From NCBI GenBank assembly GCA_026710765.1, contig JAPOQI010000088.1, positions 1-32,511 of the forward strand: a DNA stretch of 32,511 nt, in the 5' to 3' direction. The stretch's first letter is position 1. Each line of letters opens with the position of its first letter. Position numbers and translations under genes: made by a program. Shown here in pieces: positions 24,163 to 32,511 of the stretch. A model generated the notes under the pieces. That model was not told where the DNA came from, searched no databases, and saw nothing but the letters and a program-made list of their open reading frames with translations. This DNA is from Cytophagales bacterium. GTDB lineage: Bacteria > Bacteroidota > Bacteroidia > Cytophagales > JAPOQI01.

Positions 24163-25474
24163 ATAACATCAAGGCTTCTGCCACAAGATAGAAGCTCCCC
24201 GTGATGAGGATAAAATCGTCCTGCCCAACCCTTTTCCGAGCCTCTGATAGGGCAAGAGAAACATGTTGGGTTTGAGAATGTGGGAGTCCATATTTTGAAG
24301 CTTCGGCTGCCAAGATATTAGAATCCAATGCCCGATCTTGTACGGACTGCGTGAAGATATAATGTACCCCTTCTTGAGGACAGGTATCCCATAAATAATG
24401 TCTATTCTTATCGGAAGAAATGCCTAAAATGACATATCCCCTTTTCTTCATTTTCTTTAGCTGTTGAAAAACGTATTGCCAAGCCATCCCATTGTGGGCG
24501 ACATCGCAAATCACCAAGGGTTGGGTTTCCATTTCTTGCCATCGTCCCCATAGCTGGGTTTGGGTTTGCACAGACCTGAATCCTTTTTTCCAAGCTTCCG
24601 AACTTGTCCTAAATCCTTTGTCTTTCAGCACCTCAAGAGATTGGCATATGGTAGGAAGGTTCTTCAAAAAAAAGTCCCCCTTGATATCCAATTCATAAGG
24701 CGCACCATTTATCTTCACACACCTATATCCATTCTCTTTCGTACCCACATCTTCCACATAAAAGGATTCATTCGTATGTAGGGACGCACCTTGCTGATGG
24801 GCGACCTCCCGCATAACAGGCATAACTTCAGGAGAAAGCTCTCCCAGAACCACATCAATGGAGGGTTTGATGATACCCGCCTTCTCCATGGCTATTTTCT
24901 GCAAGGTAGAACCCAAAATATCTTCATGATCGTAAGCAATGGACGAAATAATACTCATTAAAGGTGTGACAAGATTCGTAGCATCCCATCGTCCACCCAG
25001 ACCCACCTCTATGATGGCAATATCTAGCTCCTGTTCTTCAAAAAATAAAAGAGCTATCGCCGTGCACACTTCAAAATAAGAGGCTGAAATATTCTTCCAG
25101 TAGGGGTAGCTTTTATCAACCCATTTCACAAATTCCGATTTAGGAATCGGTCTGCCCTGAATACGGATTCTTTCGCGAACCGAAAAAAAATGAGGTGAGG
25201 TATGCAAACCCACCTTATACCCTGCTGCTTGTAAAACGGATGCCAAAGTGTGGGATACACTTCCCTTACCATTCGTGCCCCCGACATGAACGATGGGTGG
25301 TAGTTTAGCCTTACCCAAGCTGTTCAGCAAAAACTCAACCCGCTCCGTACCCTTTTTGAATACCGAAGAATGAGCCATCCCTCCGAACGGACGGACTAAG
25401 GAATTTAAACGTTTGAGTGCCCTAGGATAGTCTCCTGTATGAACCCCTCCCTCAGAAGCGAAGGGCCCAGACAT
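24137..25474 (-). CDS. folC: Folylpolyglutamate / dihydrofolate synthase
   Basis: Mur-ligase-type enzyme adding glutamate to dihydropteroate and/or folates. The 445-residue product (ATG at 25474) shows DYPRALKRLNSL, the P-loop HVGGTNGKGSVSHTLAS (63-79), LHTSPHFFSVRERIRI, VGLGGRWDATNLV and DVAHNG in the C-terminal domain. The frame extends to a TTG nine nt upstream; the ATG is preferred. The start overlaps the SPOR gene by 23 nt, so the two are probably translationally coupled. The 3' end overlaps mnmE convergently by 26 nt. Confidence 0.93.
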   Translation of the reverse strand: MSGPFASEGGVHTGDYPRALKRLNSLVRPFGGMAHSSVFKKGTERVEFLLNSLGKAKLPPIVHVGGTNGKGSVSHTLASVLQAAGYKVGLHTSPHFFSVRERIRIQGRPIPKSEFVKWVDKSYPYWKNISASYFEVCTAIALLFFEEQELDIAIIEVGLGGRWDATNLVTPLMSIISSIAYDHEDILGSTLQKIAMEKAGIIKPSIDVVLGELSPEVMPVMREVAHQQGASLHTNESFYVEDVGTKENGYRCVKINGAPYELDIKGDFFLKNLPTICQSLEVLKDKGFRTSSEAWKKGFRSVQTQTQLWGRWQEMETQPLVICDVAHNGMAWQYVFQQLKKMKKRGYVILGISSDKNRHYLWDTCPQEGVHYIFTQSVQDRALDSNILAAEASKYGLPHSQTQHVSLALSEARKRVGQDDFILITGSFYLVAEALMLFTSQCKID

Positions 25475-26396
25475 CGCCCCCAAATTCTGCTTTCCAACGA
25501 TCTATCTCCAAAACTACCTCCTTCCATGAAGGAGACTCTGCTACAGCTACCCGATGAAATTTTCCCCGCCCCAGTGGAGAAAGAAGACGAACTTGATAAC
25601 CCTTTTTAGAAAGACCCTTAGCATGTCGTACAGCAAAGCCATCGTCCAAGAAACTGGCAACGACCACATAATACCTACCCGTACGAGAAGAAACAACCTC
25701 ATAATTGTCTGAACCCGAAGCACTCAGACCTGCATTCCGAGACCTTGATAAGTTTTTGCGTCTCCCAGATTTTCTGGAAGTCTTAGCATACTTAGGTCCC
25801 CTCTTGGACTTGTTGGCAAAAGATTTTGCTTTGCTCGGGATGGATTTATTCGTTTTGGCTAGGGTGCCTTGACCCGTAGTTTTTCCCAAGTTTGCCTGAT
25901 TTAAGGGGTTTGTTTCCTGAGTGGAAGCTTGGACCTTTTCAGGGGGTGGACTCGTTTTTGTTTGTACGGTATCAGTCTGAACCGCAGATGCCAAGGCTGT
26001 ATCAGGGGCATCCTTCTTATTCTTTTTGATCCAAAGAAAAAAACCAAAACCTCCTGCCCCACACACCAATAGAAGAACAACTACCGTGGTAATGAATTTC
26101 TTCGCACGAGCACCTGAATCCCCATCCTCACCCTCATCAGAATAGTCGTAGTCCCCATCATCTCCTTCACCCCCATAAGCATCCCCACCCAAGACAGAAC
26201 TTACATAATCTTCCGAAGAACCACCGGATGATTCCCCATACTCATCACCCCCATACCCCTCTTCATCCGAGGATTGATAATCCTCTATGCCAGAGTCCTC
26301 ATCATCAAAACTTGGAAGACCAAAATCCTCGTCCTCATCAGAACGACCCTTGTCTTTATCTTCCTGCTCAGCGCCTAAGTCTTCTTTCTCGTCCAT
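25452..26396 (-). CDS. SPOR-domain membrane protein with acidic cytoplasmic region
   Basis: A 314-residue bitopic protein. Residues 1-99 are very acidic and Gly/Tyr/Ser-rich, with no Lys or Arg between 19 and 96. One membrane helix follows (about 101-123), flanked by RAKK and KKNKK, so the acidic part should be cytoplasmic. A Thr/Gln/Lys linker turns strongly basic (about 180-220). The C-terminal SPOR domain (about 240-314) contains YYVVVASFLDDGFAVRHAKGLSKKGYQVRLL and ends GGDVWALRF. SPOR domains bind denuded septal peptidoglycan, so a division-site role is plausible. It precedes folC with a short overlap. The domain assignment is firm; the function of the acidic region is unknown. Confidence 0.85.
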   Translation of the reverse strand: MDEKEDLGAEQEDKDKGRSDEDEDFGLPSFDDEDSGIEDYQSSDEEGYGGDEYGESSGGSSEDYVSSVLGGDAYGGEGDDGDYDYSDEGEDGDSGARAKKFITTVVVLLLVCGAGGFGFFLWIKKNKKDAPDTALASAVQTDTVQTKTSPPPEKVQASTQETNPLNQANLGKTTGQGTLAKTNKSIPSKAKSFANKSKRGPKYAKTSRKSGRRKNLSRSRNAGLSASGSDNYEVVSSRTGRYYVVVASFLDDGFAVRHAKGLSKKGYQVRLLSPLGRGKFHRVAVAESPSWKEVVLEIDRWKAEFGGDVWALRF

Positions 26397-26554
26397 AGCT
26401 CATTCTTGCTAAAAGCCGCAAATCAATTGGATACCCACGTAGGGCGACCTTGCACAATATACCCCTTTAAAATATTTAATACAAAAGATAGTTGAGATTT
26501 TAACAATATTTTAACCAATCAACCCGTTATAGACCAAAAAATCCCAAAAATAAC

Positions 26555-26588
26555 ATGAAAATTACCCACTTTCCGTGAAGAAAGTGGG
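26555..26588 (-). terminator. Rho-independent-type terminator of groESL
   Basis: CCCACTTTC (26565-26573) and GAAAGTGGG (26580-26588) form a perfect 9-bp stem with a 6-nt loop. In the groEL direction the stem is followed by TAATTTTCATG and then TTATTTTTG, T-rich though interrupted. It lies 52 nt past the groEL stop. The 244-bp gap from 26397 to 26640 holds nothing else I can recognise, apart from what should be the promoter of the SPOR gene. Confidence 0.7.
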
Positions 26589-26640
26589 CAATTCTCAACA
26601 GATCAGATTTTTATCTATTATGTAATCCCCCCCTATTATC

Positions 26641-28296
<1,656 letters not shown>

Positions 28297-28338
28297 TTAT
28301 ACGATTAAATTAAAATATATAGTAAAACAAAAAACATC

Positions 28339-28617
28339 CTATAGGATGCCAAAAATGTCAGATTCTCTCATGATAAGATAATCTGTTCCCTCTATGGAAA
28401 TCTCGGTACCCGAATACTTTCCATACAAGATATCATCCCCCACCTTCACCGTGATGGGTTCATCTTTTTTACCTGATCCCACAGCTATAATCTTACCTCG
28501 CTGTGGTTTTTCCTTAGCTGTGTCAGGGATAATGATCCCGCTAGAGGTTTTCTCTTCAGCAGGTGCGGGTTCTACGAGGATCCGATCTGCCAGAGGTTTG
28601 AATTTTACGTTTCCCAT
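28339..28617 (-). CDS. groES: Co-chaperonin GroES (Cpn10)
   Basis: 92-residue lid of the GroEL chamber. It has [18 protein letters not shown] with the mobile loop [23 protein letters not shown] and the C-terminal [28 protein letters not shown]. The mobile-loop III triplet that contacts GroEL is intact. It is the first gene of the groES-groEL operon. The leader before the ATG is A/T-rich without Shine-Dalgarno. No CIRCE inverted repeat (TTAGCACTC-N9-GAGTGCTAA) is seen upstream. Confidence 0.97.
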   Translation of the reverse strand: MGNVKFKPLADRILVEPAPAEEKTSSGIIIPDTAKEKPQRGKIIAVGSGKKDEPITVKVGDDILYGKYSGTEISIEGTDYLIMRESDIFGIL

Positions 28618-28985
28618 TTCAAACTATATTTTTAAAGGTTTATACATTCTTACACATTTCAACATTTCATCAGGGACAGGTGTTCAAATTCTGTGAAAAC
28701 CCAACCCCTCAGACACCCTTATGAATATTGCATTCATCGTGCCAATTTTCATCGGGCTGTGCAAATATAGAAAACTTTTTTAAAAAATCCCGATCTGCCT
28801 TTCAATTTTGTCAAAAATATCAAAAATCTGTCATTCTTCTTTTGCTGCAACCCCAAAATACATCCCATCCTAAAGCACAGACGGGAGAACTATACAAAAA
28901 TATAGCACGCCCACACAATAAGATATGTCGCCCGATGAGGAAGACATATTCCAACATTTCAAAAAAATGTCCGAGAATTAGAAGG
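28618..28985. other. Intergenic region upstream of groESL
   Basis: A 368-bp non-coding stretch between the groES start and the end of the T9SS cargo gene, both minus strand. Translations here are short and do not resemble proteins. On the minus strand TATATTTG at 28769-28762 fits the Bacteroidota -7 consensus TAnnTTTG and could drive groESL with a leader of roughly 140 nt, but no TTG at the proper -33 distance was found. The half next to the cargo gene holds two inverted repeats, listed separately. No RNA gene recognised. Confidence 0.4.
28923..28970 (-). other. Two tandem inverted repeats after the T9SS cargo gene
   Basis: ATATGTC (28923-28929) pairs with GACATAT (28943-28949), 7 bp with a 13-nt loop. 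Next to it ACATTT (28954-28959) pairs with AAATGT (28965-28970), 6 bp with a 5-nt loop. They lie 16-63 nt past the stop of the cargo gene. They lack a clean T-run, so they may be transcript 3' end structures or an imperfect terminator. Confidence 0.35.
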
Positions 28986-31874
28986 CTATTCGCTCAGAAT
29001 CACGCGATAGCTATGCTGCAATGTCCGCACTACGTAGGTGCCCGCCCGCAACCTTGACAAATCTAAACTGCCCGAATAAGAAAGTTCTTGCTCTGCCACA
29101 AGATTCCCCGTCAAGGAATATATCCAGACTCGTACGCCTGGCAAACATCCCGACAAATGTACAATTCCCCGACTCGGATTGGGATAAACATAAGCAAACC
29201 CTATCCCAGGCTCCGACACTATTTGACCCGTTTTTTTCTTTGCCAAAGGCACCTCGGAAAGTTCTGGGGGAGCAGGGGGCAGAGGATCTGAACCCCTCTG
29301 GGTACTGACTTCTAATTTTTGCGTACTACGCCCAGATGGATTATTTGCCGTGATATAGATATAATAAATGGTGTTGGCACGAAGACCCGTAAAAGCTACC
29401 CGACGGAGATCCCCCTCAGACAAACTAAGACGCAAAGAAAATGAAGAATCCGATACCCTAGGCAAACTCGCATCTACCACTAAACTCCGTCCATCACCCA
29501 AATCTTGGTCTGTCAAAAGAACACGATAGGTCTCCCCCTCGGGAACCTCCCCAAGCTGTTCTATGGTAAAAGCATTCTCCGCCTTAGTACCCTCTTTAAG
29601 TGAAAAAGCTGGTTTTTCAGGAGTCTCAAAGGATCCTGTTTGCACCGAAAGATATTGTATGGTGCTGGGTGTAGTTTCTCCTTTCTTGTAGGAGCGAGCA
29701 TAAACATGGTAGATTCGACCTGGCTTGAGTCTGGGAATAGTAATTTCCCGATCTGCCCCAGCAGACAAAGAAGTATGGTATTGATAACTTTTCCCATGCG
29801 GGACCGCATCATCCAAAGAGATATTGGCTTCCTCCCCCCGAGGCAATACCCTGGTTAATACCAATACTTGATAGGTCTCGCCATCCGGAACCCGACCTAT
29901 TTGATAGATGGAAAAAGATTTCAACTTTCGTCCTCTCAAACGAAATTTGGGTTTGGCAACCCGTGAATTATTCTCTTCTCTCGTACTCAGCACAAGCTTT
30001 TGTGTGCTGCTTGCATCTCCATTCTTATAAGCCCTAGCATAGACATAATAAGTGCTTCCCGCGGTCAATCCGCTGATCGTAACCCTGAGTTGTCTGGCCC
30101 CATTCGGCGGATTCAAAGACAGATGTTTGACATAATTAGTAATACTCGCATCATCCAATACGGCATTCTCTTTGTCAACAATATTCCGGGATACTACTAA
30201 AATTTGATATGTATCCACATCAGATACCCCATCTTGCAAAAGAACAACTGTGGTGGTCGTTTTTGTCCGAAGCACAAAATGCGGCTCCGAGACCGTGTCG
30301 TCCTCAGGCTCGTCAACCAGAGAACGATAATAACCGTGTCCAATCAGAATATTTTGTATGGGACTTGAAAGCCCATTCTTATAAGATCTGGCATAGAAGC
30401 TATGTGCTGTGGGGATCCTATTGGTAAAAGAAAAGCGAACATGTCTAGGTTCTCCTTCCCTCAGCACACGAACCGAACCATTTGGAAGATCTGAGCTACC
30501 CCGAGCATCTAATACAGCATCCCGCTGCGCACGAGGAACGACATCCTCCAACAGAAAAACATGGTATTCCTCCCCTTCAGGGACTGGACCATTTTGCGAA
30601 AACTGAACCCCACCTTGGATGGGTGACTCCACGAAAGCAGGTTTCTCGGGCGTGGTTGGGTCAGGTGCGGGATCTGTGGTGATCCGAATATAATCTGTCT
30701 CACTTTTCAGATCCCCCTTGTAGGAACGAGCATAAACATGATAAACCGTACTGGGGCTCAACCCTGTCAATTTGGCATAGATTCTTTCTCCGGCCTGAAA
30801 GACCTGATGATATTGATAACCTTCTATGCCCGCATCATCCAAGACAACACCATGACCTCTGTGGGGCAAGCCATCCGCAGCGGATAAAACAAGGATATGA
30901 TAGGTCTCATATTTGGGGACACCCCTGACACGTAATTGGAGATCCCCCTTGATCGTAAATCCTTGATGATCCCGAAGACTTAGGTCAAGTTGGGGTTCCT
31001 CAGGAATGCCCCGATTGGGCAATTGTTCCCCCAACTTGACCTCAATATCATATATGCTATGTCCGGCTGAATTCACAGCTATGGCGTATACATGTTGTAT
31101 TCCGGCGCCCTTTATTGAGTGAAAATGCACAATTTGATTCTTATATATGCTTCTAAAATAGCGAACACGGATGGTAGATTCGCTTCGTAAAAAACCGTTT
31201 TCTCTTTTGAGTTCAGCCAAGGGGATCTTATTGGGAGAACTGATCACATAAAGTCTCTGTCCTTGGGGCATTGGATAGAGTCTGAGGCTAAAGGAAGTCT
31301 TTCTAATATCTGTTAGGCCCACCCGTGGCTTGGCAGGTTTTTGTACAAGCGCCTTAGTTGCTTTGGTTTGAAATGGAACAGAGGTCACATCCGAATATTG
31401 AGGAGGCCCTACGGGTCCATTACCGACGGGGGTTCCTTCCTTTAGGTGTACCAAATACAAAACATATTTTTGTCCAGGAAACAAATATGGGATGGAGATG
31501 GCTCGTTGAATAGGACTTGAACTATGATGTATAATATATCTTGATCTTGTGCCAAAAATTTGCAGCTTTGTCCGCGTGCCTAAGGTGCCTCTTGTTTGAC
31601 TAGCCTTTCCAATAGACTCAGCTGTTACGGCATTAGATGCCGTATTTTCCCGAACCACCACCCAATGTAGCTGTACCCCCACGGGTATAGTAAACTTGGA
31701 TGTCTTCACACTATAAAAGCCTACTTCGGGAAAGGTAGGTGTGGCAGGTGCTGAGGGGGCTGTTGGGGTTTGATCTTCCCAATCTGCCCGTATTCCCGTG
31801 GCAAAGAGTGGGGAAGAAAATAGGGACAGACCCAGAACAAAAAATAGATTTCCAAAAATTGATGTCGTCTTCAT
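28986..31874 (-). CDS. Large T9SS-secreted protein with seven tandem Fn3-like repeats
   Basis: A 962-residue secreted protein. It has a signal peptide (about 1-26, ending LFATG) and a Pro/Thr/Ala-rich spacer (35-50). About seven divergent repeats of 105-125 residues follow: roughly 45-170, 179-285, 291-400, 408-512, 525-631, 638-748 and 751-858. Repeats 3-7 share a strand like 'EGETYxVLVL', an LDDA or related motif in the middle, and repeats 3-6 a Y-A-R-(S/A)-Y-K near the end. Fn3-like beta-sandwich folding is likely but not proven. After a Pro-rich linker (863-871) the C terminus (893-962) is a type A T9SS sorting domain: VYPNPSRGIVHL, IYSLTGNLV, LDLSRLRAGTYVVR, ending RVILSE. It should be exported by the T9SS and anchored or released at the cell surface. 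Function, perhaps adhesive, is unknown. It stands alone between groES and the LptF/G gene. Confidence 0.88.
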   Translation of the reverse strand: MKTTSIFGNLFFVLGLSLFSSPLFATGIRADWEDQTPTAPSAPATPTFPEVGFYSVKTSKFTIPVGVQLHWVVVRENTASNAVTAESIGKASQTRGTLGTRTKLQIFGTRSRYIIHHSSSPIQRAISIPYLFPGQKYVLYLVHLKEGTPVGNGPVGPPQYSDVTSVPFQTKATKALVQKPAKPRVGLTDIRKTSFSLRLYPMPQGQRLYVISSPNKIPLAELKRENGFLRSESTIRVRYFRSIYKNQIVHFHSIKGAGIQHVYAIAVNSAGHSIYDIEVKLGEQLPNRGIPEEPQLDLSLRDHQGFTIKGDLQLRVRGVPKYETYHILVLSAADGLPHRGHGVVLDDAGIEGYQYHQVFQAGERIYAKLTGLSPSTVYHVYARSYKGDLKSETDYIRITTDPAPDPTTPEKPAFVESPIQGGVQFSQNGPVPEGEEYHVFLLEDVVPRAQRDAVLDARGSSDLPNGSVRVLREGEPRHVRFSFTNRIPTAHSFYARSYKNGLSSPIQNILIGHGYYRSLVDEPEDDTVSEPHFVLRTKTTTTVVLLQDGVSDVDTYQILVVSRNIVDKENAVLDDASITNYVKHLSLNPPNGARQLRVTISGLTAGSTYYVYARAYKNGDASSTQKLVLSTREENNSRVAKPKFRLRGRKLKSFSIYQIGRVPDGETYQVLVLTRVLPRGEEANISLDDAVPHGKSYQYHTSLSAGADREITIPRLKPGRIYHVYARSYKKGETTPSTIQYLSVQTGSFETPEKPAFSLKEGTKAENAFTIEQLGEVPEGETYRVLLTDQDLGDGRSLVVDASLPRVSDSSFSLRLSLSEGDLRRVAFTGLRANTIYYIYITANNPSGRSTQKLEVSTQRGSDPLPPAPPELSEVPLAKKKTGQIVSEPGIGFAYVYPNPSRGIVHLSGCLPGVRVWIYSLTGNLVAEQELSYSGSLDLSRLRAGTYVVRTLQHSYRVILSE

Positions 31875-31917
31875 TATCCGAATTATTTATATAAGATTCA
31901 AAACACAAATTCCTATG

Positions 31918-31968
31918 TACGGTTGGAAAGCCCAGCAAGCATGTTTGGGCAAGTCCGCCGTATGGGCT
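31918..31968 (-). other. Nested hairpin upstream of the T9SS cargo gene
   Basis: Outer arms TACGG (31918-31922) and CCGTA (31958-31962) enclose inner arms GCCCA (31930-31934) and TGGGC (31946-31950). A second TGGGCT (31963-31968) could pair instead with AGCCCA (31929-31934), giving two mutually exclusive folds. It lies 44-94 nt upstream of the cargo ATG. It may be a leader structure or the terminator of the LptF/G gene; the T-run is poor. Confidence 0.35.
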
Positions 31969-32062
31969 ATTATACAATCATAAACGCTGAAAGTCAAGTT
32001 TTAGCCTGATTTTTTAGATTTTCTTGTAAAAGAAATCCATGGTCAAAATAACAATTTTCAGC

Positions 32063-32511
32063 TCATTTGGGTCCCCGAAGAACCCTTAGCCACAACAAGA
32101 TACCTAGGCAGATCATAATCCCATTGGCAGTCCAACTGGCTATCCATGTGTCCAGGGCGTCTTGTTTGGCTAATTGTCGGGCTGTGGTATCTGCTAGATA
32201 GAAGGTGATAAAAGAGACTAGGGACAATACGAACGGCATGCCAAACCCGCCCTGACGAACGATGGCACCCAAGGGGCCTCCTACCAAAAACATAACCACA
32301 CAACTAAATGCTAAGGATTCCCGCTTATAACGTTCCAATTCATGTTTTCGGTGATCTTCTGCTTGTCTGTCTATATTTTGGACATAATAATAGAAATGAC
32401 TGGCTGCGTGTGCTGCATCGGCGAGGGCAGTCTTGATTATTTCTTTTTTTTCGTTGGCGTTCAGGTTTTGTAGTTCTTCTAGGGGGTATTTTTCTGGGAT
32501 GGACTTTGATG
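32063..32511 (-). CDS. LptF/LptG (YjgP/YjgQ) family permease, partial
   Basis: The gene runs off the right edge; its last 148 residues are visible. In the visible part a charged stretch (KYPLEELQNLNANEKKEIIKTAL, then QNIDRQAEDHRKHELERYKRES) leads into membrane segments with FLVGGPLGAIVRQGGFGMP. This is the hallmark of the YjgP/YjgQ C-terminal half, followed by LADTTARQLAKQDALDTWIASWTANGIMICLGILLWLRV. LptF and LptG form the membrane part of the LPS-exporting LptB2FG ABC complex. Whether this is the F or G paralogue cannot be said. A TTG at 32336 is internal, not a start. The 188-bp gap to the cargo gene holds the hairpin described separately. Confidence 0.85.
   Translation of the reverse strand, partial: SKSIPEKYPLEELQNLNANEKKEIIKTALADAAHAASHFYYYVQNIDRQAEDHRKHELERYKRESLAFSCVVMFLVGGPLGAIVRQGGFGMPFVLSLVSFITFYLADTTARQLAKQDALDTWIASWTANGIMICLGILLWLRVLRGPK

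Noticed and set aside
28618-28985. CIRCE operator or small RNA upstream of groES
   Set aside because: No TTAGCACTC/GAGTGCTAA pair is present and the only secondary structures are short stems close to the cargo gene end.
28986-31874. Perfect DNA tandem repeats or CRISPR-like array within the cargo gene
   Set aside because: The repeats are visible only at protein level with strong divergence; there are no regular identical direct repeats with spacers.
31918-31968. tRNA-like element near the cargo gene
   Set aside because: The stems are nested rather than cloverleaf, and there is no T-loop GTTCRANNC or acceptor stem.
32063-32338. Complete small membrane protein starting at TTG 32338
   Set aside because: The frame stays open to the right edge and the residues before the TTG continue the LptF/LptG family pattern, so the gene is only partly in the window.

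Overview
The window reads as a chromosomal segment of a member of the Bacteroidota, probably from the Cytophagia side of the phylum, although rank below phylum cannot be settled here. Three things support this. There is a PorQ-type type IX secretion (T9SS) barrel protein and a large secreted protein with a C-terminal T9SS sorting domain. The ribosomal genes run rplM-rpsI-rpsB-tsf. Most start codons have A/T-rich leaders with no clear Shine-Dalgarno sequence, as is usual in this phylum. The gene set (SCO protein plus cytochrome c, ATP-type PEP carboxykinase, class II aldolase) suggests a respiring, gluconeogenesis-capable, probably free-living cell. No rRNA, tRNA, CRISPR array, insertion sequence or prophage was recognised.

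Layout, left to right. 1-1.7 kb: a minus-strand pair of a secreted carboxypeptidase-regulatory-like protein and PorQ. 1.7-4.25 kb: plus-strand adk, SCO lipoprotein, cytochrome c lipoprotein and an unidentified secreted coiled-coil protein. 4.3-5.9 kb: pckA on the minus strand. 6.1-9.3 kb: a TPR protein and an M61 metallopeptidase, plus strand. 9.4-12.1 kb: the minus-strand operon rplM-rpsI-rpsB-tsf. 12.3-18.4 kb: a minus-strand run transcribed as CbiX chelatase, glnS, bestrophin channel, YfhO-type membrane protein. 18.5-24.2 kb: plus-strand flavin amine oxidase, beta-barrel-like protein, fructose-bisphosphate aldolase, ABC-3 metal permease and mnmE. 24.1-26.4 kb: minus-strand SPOR protein and folC. 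26.6-28.6 kb: groES-groEL. 29.0-31.9 kb: the 962-residue T9SS cargo. 32.1 kb to the right edge: the C-terminal half of an LptF/LptG-type permease.

How the genes fit together: envelope biogenesis and secretion recur (PorQ, T9SS cargo, SPOR protein, LptF/G permease, beta-barrel proteins, two lipoproteins of a copper/cytochrome module). The rest is mainly translation (S2, S9, L13, EF-Ts, GlnRS, MnmE), protein folding (GroESL) and central metabolism (Adk, PckA, FbaA, FolC).

I did not find a clearly new multi-gene system. The strongest leads are the seven-repeat T9SS cargo with its recurrent LDDA and YARSYK-type motifs, the isolated CbiX with a CxxC/His tail, the Tat-lipoprotein amine oxidase coupled to a barrel-like protein, the unidentified third gene of the SCO-cytochrome cluster, and several inverted repeats in intergenic regions. 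Protein identifications rest on remembered family motifs; no database search was run.
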